A DNA stretch of 64,000 nt from an uncultured Siphonobacter sp. Lineage in GTDB: Bacteria > Bacteroidota > Bacteroidia > Cytophagales > Spirosomataceae. The position numbers and the translations under genes were made by a program. The DNA is taken from NCBI GenBank assembly GCA_913775095.1, contig CAJYIW010000021.1:62001-126000 (forward strand), read 5' to 3'. The notes below the pieces were generated by a model. It saw only the letters and a program-made list of their open reading frames with translations. It did not search any database and was not told the DNA's origin. Every line of letters begins with the position of its first letter. Position 1 is the first letter of the stretch. Shown one piece after another: positions 34,171 to 43,800 of the stretch.

Positions 34171-35313
34171 CTACAGCCATAAGCACGATAAACTGGCTCC
34201 CTGCGTATCTTTTCCTTCGTAAAAAGTGGTGTCCTGTACCATTAATGTTCGCCCATCAGAACCCAGATTCCAGAGCTCACCCCGCAGAAAGACACCCATG
34301 CCCCGCTTGATGTTGGCTTCCTTACGGGCCCTTCCCACAAAGCTGTATTTCTCCCAGGCTTCTTCTTCGGTGATCTTTGAAATGTCTTCGCGGGCATCCG
34401 CCGGGGTCAGGTATTCTTTGTAGCCCGACCAGGAAACCTGGAAGAAGTTGTTTAAGGTGATGATCGAAGGCACGGCAATCAGGGACGGATTCTTGTCACG
34501 AATGGCCGAGTAGGCTTCGGAAAACCAGGAATCCTGATTGATTAAGACCGTCAAATTACCCGCGGGGGTTTCGGTTACGGGCAGCTCACTGATTTTTCCG
34601 GGCGTAATAAACTTCCGCTCCATCTCGCTCAGGTGAGTTTTGCGAACCAGTCCACCCAGGGAACCGTCGGGAAGGAATACACCCGAGACGCTGTATAGTG
34701 GTCCCTGTTCTTCAAACATTAGCTTCTGCTCACGAATGGAGGGGTTCGGTAAGGTGATGGTCCCGGCCACAATGGTTACGTCATAGGTACTGGCCAGGTG
34801 AGAAAAGGTCTGCTGATAGATGTTGGCCATGTCCATGGCCTTCATGGATACCAGAGCATAACTGGCCTGGTCTTTAATATCTTCGGGAGCCTGCATCCGG
34901 GACGACAGAAACGAGAAATAGTTACTGTATTTCAGTGTTTTCATCGCTTCGTCCAGACGCTTGGTGGAATAGACTTCCTTTTTTTCACCGGCCACCAGAA
35001 GCCATAACCCAATGTTTTCGGGTAAAACGACCACGCTTTTCCGATTCAGCCAGCCTTTGCGACGAGCCTCGACAAAATACCCATTGAGTTTCTGAAAAAA
35101 AGCTTCTTCGCTGGAGTAATCAACCGACAACATGTAGGGCTGAATGCCAATCAGATTGCCCCGACCGGAATCCCGGCCGACTTCAACGAAGGATCGATAT
35201 TGCACATCCGCCGGAGGTATCGCAATATGTCGGTTTCTATTCGCCCAGATAACGTAGAATGCCCAGCTCAGCATCAGGGTTCCGGCTATGATCAGTGTAC
35301 TTTTTTTCAACAT
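34171..35313 (-). CDS. Membrane-anchored nitrilase-fold protein without the catalytic cysteine
   Basis: 380 residues from the ATG at 35313; the frame allows a start at 35364, which adds 17 polar residues. One N-terminal membrane helix (about 5-22, LIIAGTLMLSWAFYVIW) is followed by a carbon-nitrogen hydrolase domain. The triad positions are E99 (VVVLPENIG) and K225 (LVRKTHLS), but the cysteine position is N259 (LTVLINQDSW, where LTVLICxDSW is usual). The codon is AAT, so it is not one reading error away from TGC/TGT by a single base. The domain would lie outside the cytosol, as in Lnt. Probably a pseudoenzyme or a protein with changed chemistry. Confidence 0.75.
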   Translation of the reverse strand: MLKKSTLIIAGTLMLSWAFYVIWANRNRHIAIPPADVQYRSFVEVGRDSGRGNLIGIQPYMLSVDYSSEEAFFQKLNGYFVEARRKGWLNRKSVVVLPENIGLWLLVAGEKKEVYSTKRLDEAMKTLKYSNYFSFLSSRMQAPEDIKDQASYALVSMKAMDMANIYQQTFSHLASTYDVTIVAGTITLPNPSIREQKLMFEEQGPLYSVSGVFLPDGSLGGLVRKTHLSEMERKFITPGKISELPVTETPAGNLTVLINQDSWFSEAYSAIRDKNPSLIAVPSIITLNNFFQVSWSGYKEYLTPADAREDISKITEEEAWEKYSFVGRARKEANIKRGMGVFLRGELWNLGSDGRTLMVQDTTFYEGKDTQGASLSCLWL

Positions 35314-35473
35314 ATAACCTCGTTGAAGTATATCGTTAGGAGCTCTTCTACTATAAGTTGACAATCAGACAATAAAACTCACTAAAGTTTAAAGATCTTT
35401 CGTAATTACATCATTTTTCCCTTATAAAGAGGATGCTTTTACTCACGATCTGATCAAAAGATCTTTTCTGGAC

Positions 35474-36433
35474 TCAAGGTTCGGGTCGCAGGTTCTGGAG
35501 AAAAGCCCCCAGCTCCATCAGCCAGGCTACCCCCAGGTGCAGAGCGATGCCTCCCCAGATGGTTCGGCTTTCATAAGCCAGTACTCCCAGAATATATCCT
35601 CCCAGAACCGACCCTATGGTTTCTCCCAGCGGTTTGCCAAAATGAATACAGGCGTACACCGCCACCATGGGTAATACGGCCCCCCGACCCAGAATCCGGG
35701 CCATTCCAATAACCAGAAAACCCCGGATGAGTAACTCGGTAGAGATAAAATCAAAGCCATAACAACCTTCAAAGATCAAAGCCGTTACCCACTTCGGAAC
35801 CTTCAGCGTTTCAGCGGCCCCCCAACCTTTATAGATGGGATAGGTTTCCAGAAAACTGGGCTGAAACGAGGCCCAGCCAATCAGGGGGATCATGCCAAGC
35901 AACATCAGTCCGTACATCTTCAGACTGGCTCCATCGGAGCGAAAGCCGTAGAAGTACGACGACTGCCGGTCGATCCAGCGGTAAAAGATCCCGAGCGGTA
36001 CCCAGACGGTAAGAACGGAACTCAGGTTGGAAAAACAGTAATGAGCGAAACTGTAAACGGGAACGAACGCTGGTAAGGCAGTAAGTCGCTGATAGCCGCT
36101 GAAATCCTGCCACCAGGCCATGACGATCATTCCGAACACCCCGAAAAGCCAGAACCGGCTGCTTTTGAGAATGGACTGCTTTCCGTGCGAAAAAAGCCAG
36201 AAGGCAGCTACACTGAAATAGACGGTTGCGTCCAGCAGAAAAAACAAAACCAGACGAATCCAGCTTCCCCGGTAACTGTCAATGATACTATCCTCGAGAT
36301 CAAGGGTATAATTCAGCGTTATCCAGCCAGCCAAATACAGAAAGGTTACTCCGTAAAGTGAAGAATTGAAGTCGGCCCGGATAAAATCAGTCAGGTAGGT
36401 AACCAGTTTTCGCATGGGATTTGTCATTCGCAA
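35474..36433 (-). CDS. CPBP-family intramembrane metalloprotease-like protein
   Basis: 319 residues, seven to eight hydrophobic segments. The Abi/CPBP core is in the last 130 residues: STELLIRGFLV (the EExxxR motif with Thr for the first Glu), VYACIHFGKP (FxxxH-like) and GGIALHLGVAWLME (third motif His). I recall Bacteroidota relatives with xEFFFRGF at the first motif, so the change may be normal for the subfamily. The first ATG (36433) lies 2 bp past the rpmB terminator; an ATG at 36415 is an alternative start. The nitrilase-like gene follows after 160 bp. Confidence 0.8.
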   Translation of the reverse strand: MRMTNPMRKLVTYLTDFIRADFNSSLYGVTFLYLAGWITLNYTLDLEDSIIDSYRGSWIRLVLFFLLDATVYFSVAAFWLFSHGKQSILKSSRFWLFGVFGMIVMAWWQDFSGYQRLTALPAFVPVYSFAHYCFSNLSSVLTVWVPLGIFYRWIDRQSSYFYGFRSDGASLKMYGLMLLGMIPLIGWASFQPSFLETYPIYKGWGAAETLKVPKWVTALIFEGCYGFDFISTELLIRGFLVIGMARILGRGAVLPMVAVYACIHFGKPLGETIGSVLGGYILGVLAYESRTIWGGIALHLGVAWLMELGAFLQNLRPEP

Positions 36434-36435
36434 AC

Positions 36436-36475
36436 GAAAAAAAGGCCTTGACAGGAAATTGCCAAGGCCTTTTTC
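36436..36475 (-). terminator. Terminator of rpmB
   Basis: On the minus strand AAAAAGGCCTTGGCA pairs with TGTCAAGGCCTTTTT with one mismatch, followed by a run of T. It begins 15 bp after the rpmB stop. Confidence 0.9.
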
Positions 36476-36490
36476 TACTTCTAATAAAAA

Positions 36491-36718
36491 TTAGAATTGA
36501 GCTCCTACTTCTTTCAGAACGGCTTCAATACCTTTCTTGTTGATCGTACGGATCGCCTGCGTAGAAAGTTTGATCTGAACCCACTCACCCGTAGAAGGGA
36601 TGAAGAATTTCTTCGTCTGAAGGTTCGGATAGAACTTACGTTTCGTTTTGTTGTTGGCATGCGAGACGTTGAAACCCGTCTGCGTTTTCTTGCCCGTGAT
36701 TTGACAAACCCGTGCCAT
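36491..36718 (-). CDS. rpmB: 50S ribosomal protein L28
   Basis: 75 residues. MARVCQITGKKTQTGFNVSHA and the basic middle part NKTKRKFYPNLQ are diagnostic, and STQAIRTINKKGIE is the usual C-terminal helix. It lies between its own promoter and terminator, so it is monocistronic here; in many Bacteroidota it is followed by rpmG, which is not present downstream. The leader of about 85 bases contains a small hairpin CCGG-GTTTT-CCGG at about 36748-36762. Confidence 0.97.
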   Translation of the reverse strand: MARVCQITGKKTQTGFNVSHANNKTKRKFYPNLQTKKFFIPSTGEWVQIKLSTQAIRTINKKGIEAVLKEVGAQF

Positions 36719-36811
36719 AGTAATACAATTTATAAGTTATCGATGAACCGGAAAACCCGGCTTAATTTCTTGAGAATCAGCTTTATTCAAGCAGTTCTGT
36801 AAAACGAGTCG

Positions 36812-36843
36812 CAAAGATAGTTTTTTCTTGGGAATCAGCCAAA
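36812..36843 (-). promoter_or_regulatory. Bacteroidota-type promoter of rpmB
   Basis: On the minus strand TTTG (36843-36840), a 20-bp spacer, and TATCTTTG (36819-36812), a full match to the consensus. It predicts a start near 36805 and a leader of about 87 bases. Confidence 0.88.
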
Positions 36844-36894
36844 TACAGGCTTGATATTTCCGGTAAAATCAGCAAATATCCCTTACTTTTTTTC

Positions 36895-37983
36895 TTATTG
36901 CATCCGGGCGGAGAAATCCGTGCCTTTCTCCAGACCCGAAACATACAGATACTGCGTAGGCAGGGCAAAGGCAATGCCTCGTTGCTGAAGCTCTTCGTAA
37001 ATACGAATGTTTACCCGCTGATGCACGTTCATGTAAACGGTATAATCCGAATCCAGTACAAAGTAAACAATCTCATATTCAAGACCATAGCTTCCATAAT
37101 TCATGAAATGAGCCCGATCAAAACGAACGGGACTCTGCTCCTCCACTACCTGCTTCAGCATGGCGGATACTTCGGCCAGGCGGTTCACCGGCGTTTTATA
37201 ATCAAGCTGAATCTTGAACACCACCCGCCGCTGCTGCATATTCTTGTAATTGTGAATACGCGAGCCCGTCAGGTCACTGTTGGCAAATACCAGCATTTCA
37301 CCGGAAAGGCTTTTAATGCGGGTGGTTTTTAAACCGATGTAATCCACCACCCCCATTTTCTGATCAATGATGATGAAGTCGCCCACTTCAAACGGACGGT
37401 CAAAGAAGATAACGAAGTAGTTAAATACGTCACCTAAAATATTCTGGGCCGCCAGAGCAATGGCGATACCCCCAATACCCAGACCGGCAATGATGGTGGA
37501 TACATTATAACCCAGATTATCAATCAGAAAGACAATGCCCAGGATCCAGATGATGCTGTTAATGATGAGCATCAGCCCACCCATTTGTTTTACTTTCTCT
37601 TCGCCCTGAGCCTGTCTTCGCAAATTGGCCTGTAATACCAGCAGGATGGCCGACGAAAGAATGCGAATGACGAGGATGGTGATGATAATCGTGGTGGCCG
37701 TCGTAACGATTTTATCCACCTTGCGGGAAAGACGCAGAAAATCCAGGGCAAAGTAGACGACCGCGAAGTTCAGAGCAGGTATGCCGAAACGATCCATACT
37801 GTCAACGAGGTAATCGTCGAAGTAACTCTTGGTACGACTGGTCAGAACTTTCAGGCGGGTTAATATGTACTTTTTGAAAAGACGCACCAGCACCAGCCCC
37901 AGCAGGATGATGCCCAGCGTGATGACGTAATCCTGAACCGTATTTCGCCAATAAACTTTTTGCAGGAAATCCAGATTAATCAT
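36895..37983 (-). CDS. Mechanosensitive ion channel, MscS family
   Basis: 362 residues. Hydrophobic segments near 15-33, 65-85, 95-118 and 130-155 precede the pore helix GLGIGGIAIALAAQNILGD (about residues 170-188), the glycine/alanine pattern of MscS TM3, then FEVGDFIIID starting the beta domain. It should open on osmotic down-shock in the inner membrane. The conserved DRPFEVGDFI follows directly. It is monocistronic by spacing; a TATCTTTC element with TTTG only 15 bp upstream (38095-38121) is a weak promoter candidate. Confidence 0.93.
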   Translation of the reverse strand: MINLDFLQKVYWRNTVQDYVITLGIILLGLVLVRLFKKYILTRLKVLTSRTKSYFDDYLVDSMDRFGIPALNFAVVYFALDFLRLSRKVDKIVTTATTIIITILVIRILSSAILLVLQANLRRQAQGEEKVKQMGGLMLIINSIIWILGIVFLIDNLGYNVSTIIAGLGIGGIAIALAAQNILGDVFNYFVIFFDRPFEVGDFIIIDQKMGVVDYIGLKTTRIKSLSGEMLVFANSDLTGSRIHNYKNMQQRRVVFKIQLDYKTPVNRLAEVSAMLKQVVEEQSPVRFDRAHFMNYGSYGLEYEIVYFVLDSDYTVYMNVHQRVNIRIYEELQQRGIAFALPTQYLYVSGLEKGTDFSARMQ

Positions 37984-38190
37984 AAGTCTTGTGTCATTCT
38001 TGAAGTCAAAAGAGCTGAGACTCCCGACTTAAACATGGGAAAAAATCAGCCTTCGAAGGCGGTAAATGAGGGGTAAAACAAACGAAAAAATTCCGAAAGA
38101 TACTGTGCCAGGAAAGGCAAACCCAGGCGGGGCACTCTGCATTTTATAAGTTTTCAACCCCTTTTTACCCTGAAACCCGACTCTGAGACT

Positions 38191-38198
38191 TACTTTTG
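38191..38198 (+). promoter_or_regulatory. -7 promoter element before the second ArnT-like gene
   Basis: TACTTTTG fits TAnnTTTG exactly, 39 bp before the ATG at 38238. No -33 TTG is visible at the expected spacing. Confidence 0.5.
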
Positions 38199-38237
38199 AA
38201 GCTCATCCGTTTTTCTTAGATTTTTCTTTTCAGTCGT

Positions 38238-39905
38238 ATGACCGCTGGTCTTCGTTCGCCCCTGGAGTCTGGTCTCCAACGCCATTTCAACTGGTTACTA
38301 GTGCTCGGAATTATTCTGAACGCTTTGGGACTCTTCTCGCCTATTCTGGAAACCGACGGCACGCTGTACGCCGCCATTGCCAAGAATATGGCTCAGGCTA
38401 ACGATTTCGTTAATCTGACCCTCGAAGGGGACGACTGGCTGGACAAACCCCACTTTCCGTTCTGGGTCACAGCGATTAGTTATAAAATTTTTGGATACAC
38501 TTCGTTTGCCTACAAGCTACCACCCTTCCTCTTCTGGCTGGCGGGAGCTTATTACACCTATCAGCTGGCCCATTTGCTTTACTCGACGACCGTTGCCCGA
38601 CTCGCCGTTCTGTTCTACCTGACGGCCGAGCACCTGCTGATCTCGAACGTTGATGTGCGGGCAGAACCTTACCTGACGGGCATGGGCATTGCCAGCGTCT
38701 ACTTCTTTTACCGAGCCTACCGCAATGACAAACTCTGGAATATTTTCTGGGGATCAGTCTGGACGGCCGCCGCCATTATGACCAAAGGGCTTTTCGTCAT
38801 CATCATCATCGGTGCGGGCTTCGTGATTGAATGGGTCGTGAAGGGCGACTGGAAACAGTTCATTTCGCCGAAATGGTATCTGGCGATTGTTCTCACGGCT
38901 CTCTTTTCAGTACCCGAGCTTTATACCTTATACGTTCAGTTCGATTTACATCCCGAAAAAGTGGTATTCGGAAAAACGGGCGTTTCGGGCCTTTATTTCT
39001 TTTTCTGGGAAAGTCAGTTCGGACGGTTTATGAATACCGGCCCTATTAAGGGCAGTGGCGATCCGCTGTTTTATACGCATACCCTGCTCTGGGCCTTTCT
39101 GCCCTGGTCGGCCTTATTATACGTGGCTATTTTCACGCGGTTATTCAATAAAAACGGCTGGAAAGATCGGGAATACGTGGTGGTGGGTACGTCGGTATTT
39201 TCCTTTCTTATCTTTTCGGCGTCCAAATTCCAGTTACCCCATTACCTGAACATCCTGTTCCCCTTCTTCAGCATCCTGACTGCCTTTTATCTGGCTCAAA
39301 TCACCCACGAGTCAACGACGAAACGAGTTATTTACTTTCAGTATTTCGTTGCTATCATTCTGTTTTTAAGCACTTTACTGGGCATTTATCTCATCAATAT
39401 TAATAATGCCCTCGTAGTGGGAATCGTGGTGGCTCTGATTGCCGGGGGGCTGTTGTATTTCTTTCCGGCCAAAAGTATTACCAACGTCATTGTGTTGTGT
39501 TTCATGGCTTCCGTGCTGATGAATGGTATTTACAGTGCCGTATTGTACCCCGATATCATCCGTTACCAATCCGGAAATACGGCGGCAGATTATGTCAATG
39601 AACATCCGGAAATCAGAGGCGTAACAGTCATTCGTAATAACCCCATCAATTTTGCTCTGGAGTTTTACGCCAACGTACCTCACACGGCAACTTTGCTGGA
39701 AGAGTTACCTTCCATTCCCGCCGAAACCCCGCTGTTTATTGAAACCCCCTATCTGGATCAGTTACGTGAACGCGGCTACGAAGTCAAAGTGCTGAAACGC
39801 TTCCCGCATTACCACATCAGTAAGTTAACCATGAAGTTCATCAACACAAAAACCCGTCCGGCAGAGTTACAGGAGACGGCTCTGGTGGCGGTAACGAAGA
39901 AATAA
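38238..39905 (+). CDS. ArnT-like GT39/GT83 membrane glycosyltransferase, second copy
   Basis: 555 residues, about 11-12 hydrophobic segments. The first periplasmic loop reads ILETDGTLYAAIAKNM and then WLDKPHFPFWVTA, the acidic and KPP-type motifs of the family, and the C-terminal soluble part starts near 460. It differs from the 32381 protein in the loop (TDGTLY against WDEINF), so acceptor or donor may differ. Single gene with its own -7 element and a strong terminator. Confidence 0.9.
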   Translation: MTAGLRSPLESGLQRHFNWLLVLGIILNALGLFSPILETDGTLYAAIAKNMAQANDFVNLTLEGDDWLDKPHFPFWVTAISYKIFGYTSFAYKLPPFLFWLAGAYYTYQLAHLLYSTTVARLAVLFYLTAEHLLISNVDVRAEPYLTGMGIASVYFFYRAYRNDKLWNIFWGSVWTAAAIMTKGLFVIIIIGAGFVIEWVVKGDWKQFISPKWYLAIVLTALFSVPELYTLYVQFDLHPEKVVFGKTGVSGLYFFFWESQFGRFMNTGPIKGSGDPLFYTHTLLWAFLPWSALLYVAIFTRLFNKNGWKDREYVVVGTSVFSFLIFSASKFQLPHYLNILFPFFSILTAFYLAQITHESTTKRVIYFQYFVAIILFLSTLLGIYLININNALVVGIVVALIAGGLLYFFPAKSITNVIVLCFMASVLMNGIYSAVLYPDIIRYQSGNTAADYVNEHPEIRGVTVIRNNPINFALEFYANVPHTATLLEELPSIPAETPLFIETPYLDQLRERGYEVKVLKRFPHYHISKLTMKFINTKTRPAELQETALVAVTKK

Positions 39906-39907
39906 TC

Positions 39908-39948
39908 AACAACAAAGGCCCGGCAAATTCTGCCGGGCCTTTGTTGTT
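39908..39948 (+). terminator. Terminator overlapping a convergent stop codon
   Basis: An 18-bp perfect stem (39908-39925 with 39931-39948), core AAAGGCCCGGCA, loop AATTC. The right arm covers two bases of the stop codon of the convergent XRE gene (39947-39949), so the terminator DNA is also coding end of that gene. Confidence 0.9.
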
Positions 39949-40147
39949 AATCTCCCTCTTCCAGTTCAAAGATGCTCTCCAGCGGTTTACCGAAATACTG
40001 GGCAATTTTGAGAGCCAGCACGGTAGAAGGTACGTATTTGTTGGCTTCAATAGCATTAATCGTCTGGCGGGACACCTGCACGGCTTCCGCCAGCGTGGCC
40101 TGAGTAATGTCTTTAATCGCTCGCTCTACGCGAATGGTATTTTTCAT
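39947..40147 (-). CDS. Small XRE/Cro-family regulator
   Basis: 66 residues, essentially one helix-turn-helix: ITQATLAEAVQVSRQTINAIEANKY (about residues 13-38), followed by VPSTVLALKIAQYFGKPLESIF. This is the compact YozG/xre-like type often found beside a small membrane-protein gene. Here it is second in a unit with the four-helix membrane protein, 19 bp away. The dyad over the promoter of this unit (40702-40734) is the probable binding site, implying autoregulation. Confidence 0.92.
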   Translation of the reverse strand: MKNTIRVERAIKDITQATLAEAVQVSRQTINAIEANKYVPSTVLALKIAQYFGKPLESIFELEEGD

Positions 40148-40166
40148 GCGTGTTTCCTCTTTTGTC

Positions 40167-40676
40167 TCAAATCATGGGCATTACTCGTTTTCTCTTTAAA
40201 AGAGAGGGTTGAATGTATAAAACCCAGTTAAAGCGGACGATGAAAATAATCAGCGTCGTAAAGACATTGTAGATCAACACATTAAAGTATTTAAGATCGT
40301 AGACCATCAGGGTTGCCAGAATAATAAAAACCGTGTTTAGTAATACACCCCACTGCAAGGATTCGAGCCGTACCTGAGCGACCCATTCATCTTCGACTTT
40401 TTCTTTCGAAAAAGCCACCAGAATTAATCCCAGTGTCAGGACGATGGTAATGATTTCGTCCAGAATATTAGTGGTTACAAAGCTCTGTTTGTTGAGGCTT
40501 TCATCGTCTATTACCAGCCATTTGGGAATTCTGACTTCAAAATACTTCGTGTAAGGTTCAAACTGTTCTATAAAATTCTCCCGACTCAGATACATGATAC
40601 CGAAGATCAGGAATGGGACGGCTAACCACCAGCCTAGTAGTTTGCACCAGTGTGGAAAAAGAAAACGGGTTTTCAT
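40167..40676 (-). CDS. Four-helix membrane protein paired with an XRE regulator
   Basis: 169 residues from the ATG at 40676; a longer frame start at 40718 lies inside the operator dyad and is unlikely. Hydrophobic segments near residues 11-30, 70-92, 108-126 and 133-152. No catalytic motif is visible. Membrane protein plus XRE pairs of this kind are common in Bacteroidota, with unknown roles. It precedes the regulator gene by 19 bp and is probably repressed by it. Confidence 0.75.
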   Translation of the reverse strand: MKTRFLFPHWCKLLGWWLAVPFLIFGIMYLSRENFIEQFEPYTKYFEVRIPKWLVIDDESLNKQSFVTTNILDEIITIVLTLGLILVAFSKEKVEDEWVAQVRLESLQWGVLLNTVFIILATLMVYDLKYFNVLIYNVFTTLIIFIVRFNWVLYIQPSLLKRKRVMPMI

Positions 40677-40701
40677 TGCAGTAAATAGTTGATAACAGAG
40701 G

Positions 40702-40734
40702 AAAGTTATTTTTACCAAATGTAAAATAAACTTT
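40702..40734. promoter_or_regulatory. Operator dyad centred on a -7 element
   Basis: Arms AAAGTTATTTTTAC (40702-40715) and GTAAAATAAACTTT (40721-40734) are complementary at 12 of 14 positions. The centre CAAAT plus the next three bases reads, on the minus strand, TACATTTG (40723-40716), an exact TAnnTTTG. Thus a dimeric repressor bound here would cover the promoter of the membrane protein/XRE unit. No -33 TTG is seen. Confidence 0.65.
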
Positions 40735-40773
40735 ACTTAATGGAAAAATATTTTGTCAAATTATTTTATAAAC

Positions 40774-40812
40774 AAAAAGGCTGATAAGGTTTGATCCTTA
40801 CTAGCCTTTTTT
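40774..40812 (-). terminator. Terminator of ileS
   Basis: AAAAAGGCT/AGCCTTTTT outer stem and TAAGG/CCTTA inner stem with a two-base mismatch, loop TTTGAT; ends in T on the minus strand. Lies 37 bp after the ileS stop. Confidence 0.82.
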
Positions 40813-40848
40813 GCTAACAACTAATAACTCTGCTACCAATAACTTCTA

Positions 40849-43800
40849 TTATCCTACCACTTCCACCTTCACATTCAATTCTACTTCGTCCAGATCAACG
40901 GCAACGGCATCCACTAAGGTATCCAGTACATTCAGACTCAGAGCCTGAACCTCCGTACAGATGTACTCACGATTAGCTTCCAGAGCCGTTTTCACCAATT
41001 CTTCCGTCGTAGCCACGGAGATGGAGATTTTATCCGCTACTTCAAAACCGCTGTCTTTCCGCAGATTCTGAATCCGGTTGACAAACTCGCGGGCGATCCC
41101 TTCGTGACGTAATTCTTCCGAAATACTCACGTCCAGAGCTACCGTCAGGCCATTTTCCTGAGCCGTCAGGAAGCCGGGCAGATCTTCCGTCAGGATTTCT
41201 ACGTCGGCTACGGTGATTTCGTGAGCTCCGCCTACGGTCAGCGTTCCGGCTTTTTCCAGTTCGGCGATATCCGCCGTACTCATGGCCTGAATGCCCGCCG
41301 CTACTTCCTTCATCTTCGGTCCAAATTTAGGACCCAGGGCTTTAAAGTTAGGCTTCACTTTTTTGTTCAGTACGCCCGAAGCATCATCCAGCAGTTCTAC
41401 CGCTTTGACGTTTACCTCGGCCTTAATCAACTCTTCCACGCGGGCCAGACGCTGTTTGGTGTACTCGTTGAGCACGGGCACCAGTACCCGCGAGAGCGGC
41501 TGACGTACTTTGATTTTATTAATCTTCCGAATCGAGTGAACCAGCGAAGAAACCCGCTGAGCCAGCTCCATGGAAGCTTCCAGTTCAGGATCAATGTAGT
41601 TCTGATTAGCTGCCTGTAAGTCCGTCAGGTGTACGGATGCTACTACAGCATCACGATTACCAACCGTCAGATTTCGGTATAACCAGTCGGAATAGAACGG
41701 AGCAATCGGCGACATCAGCTGAGCTACTTTCAGCAGACATTCCTGCAAGGTTTCGAACGCGGCCCGTTTGTCGGTGGTTAATTCGCCTTTCCAGAAACGT
41801 CGGCGTGACAGACGAACGTACCAGTTCGAGAGATGATCAGACACGAAATCCTGAATCGCCCGTCCGGCTTTGGTGGGTTCATAATCGGCGTAGAAACCAT
41901 CGACATCCTTAATAAGCGAATTAAGCTTGGAAAGAATCCAGCGATCCATTTCGCCTAACTGCTCGTAAGGCACGCGATTCGCCTCATCCGAGGTATATCC
42001 ATCCAGATTCGCGTACAGAGCGAAGAAGTTATACGTATTCGTCAGTGTACCGAAAAACTTATTCCGTACTTCCGTTACGCCACCTTCCAGATTAAACCGC
42101 AGGTTATCCCAAGGGTTTGAGTTGGTGATCATGTACCAGCGAATCGGGTCGGTACCGTATTTACCCAGAGCCTCGAACGGATTGATGACATTGCCTTTCC
42201 GCTTGGACATTTTCTCGCCATCCTTATCCAGCACCAGACCCGTCGAAACGACGTTTTTGAAGGCGACTGAGTTATTCAGCATCCCCGAAATGGCGTGCAG
42301 CGTAAAGAACCAGCCCCGGGTCTGATCGACTCCTTCGGAGATAAAATCAGCGGGATAGCTCTTTTCAAAAATATCCTGATTCTCAAAGGGGTAATGCCAC
42401 TGAGCGTAGGGCATGGCCCCTGAATCGAACCACACGTCAATCAGATCCAATTCCCGTTTCATTACTTTACCAGAAGCCGAAACGAAGTAAATATCATCCA
42501 CGTAAGGACGGTGCAGGTCAAACTCTCCCGTGCCGACTTTCGCCAGGTAACTTTCATTGGAAGCTTTCTGCTCGGCGGTTAGAGCCGGACTCGACAGAGC
42601 ATTCGTTAAAGCCGCTTTCAGCTCTTCAATGGAGCCAATGCACACTTCTTCGCCGTCTTCACTCCGCCAGATCGGCAGGGGCGTTCCCCAATACCGACTC
42701 CGGCTTAAGTTCCAGTCCACCAGATTTTCCAGCCAGTTTCCGAAACGACCGGTTCCTGTGCTTTCGGGTTTCCAGTTAATCGTCTTATTGAGAGCAACCA
42801 GTTCGTCCTTTTTAGCCGTAGTACGGATAAACCAGCTATCGAGTGGATAATACAATACGGGCTTGTCGGTTCGCCAGCAGTGTGGATAACTGTGGTCGAA
42901 CTTCTGAACGTTAAAGGCTTTATTCTCGGTTTTCAGCAGGATTCCAATGCGTTCGTCTACAGAAAGGTATTTATCCCGGCCCTGCTTTTCGCGTTCAGTC
43001 TCCTTCTGCTCGTCCGACAAGTACTGTTCCTTGACAAACTCTTCGGCAAAATCGCTTACTTCCTTGACAAAACGTCCGCGTTTATCCACCAGTGGAACGT
43101 CCTTACCCGTCTCATCTTTCACCAGGATGGCTGGAATGCCATTCTGCTGAGCCACCCGGAAATCGTCCGCCCCAAAGGTAGGAGCCGTATGAACGACGCC
43201 CGTACCGTCTTCCGTGGTTACGAAATCACCCAGAATGACCCGAAATGCCGGAGCATCCGGTTGCACATAAGGCATCAATTGTTCGTACTCAATACCTTCC
43301 AGATGTTCACCTTTGAGGTCCATCAGGACTTTCCAGGGAATTACCTTATCGCCGGCCTGATAGGCCATTAAATCGCCATCCTTTCCTTTTTCGGGAAAAT
43401 AAGCTCCTACCCGGTCTTTTGCACAAACCACATTAACAGGTTCGTGGGTATACGGGTTATAGGTCTGGATGAGCTGATAGGTAATGTTTTTACCAACGGT
43501 CAGGGCCGAGTTGGAAGGCAGGGTCCAGGGGGTAGTCGTCCAGGCCAGGATGTAGATATCGTCGCTGTCGGCGGCATCGAACAAATAACCCGACTTACCC
43601 GTCAGTTTTACCTTGAACTGAGCTACGATGGATACGTCCTTGATTTCCTTATACGTACCCGGCTGATTCAGCTCGTGCGAACTCAGTCCCGTGCCCGCCG
43701 CGGGCGAGTACGGCTGAATGGTATAGCCTTTATAAAGCAGACCCTGCTCATGCAAACGCTTGAGCAAATGCCAGACGCTTTCAATGTATTCGTTGTGGTA

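Noticed and set aside
35474-36433. CPBP protein considered inactive because the first Glu of EExxxR is Thr
   Set aside because: Bacteroidota relatives as I recall them often have xEFFFRGF at this motif, and the later histidines are present, so loss of activity cannot be claimed.
40355-40375. tRNA-like T-arm string GGATTCGAGCC
   Set aside because: No acceptor stem or anticodon arm can be built around it, and it is inside the four-helix membrane protein gene.
39947-40676. XRE regulator plus membrane protein as a toxin-antitoxin pair
   Set aside because: The membrane protein is a 169-residue four-helix protein, not a small toxic peptide, and the pair resembles common regulator/membrane-protein operons.
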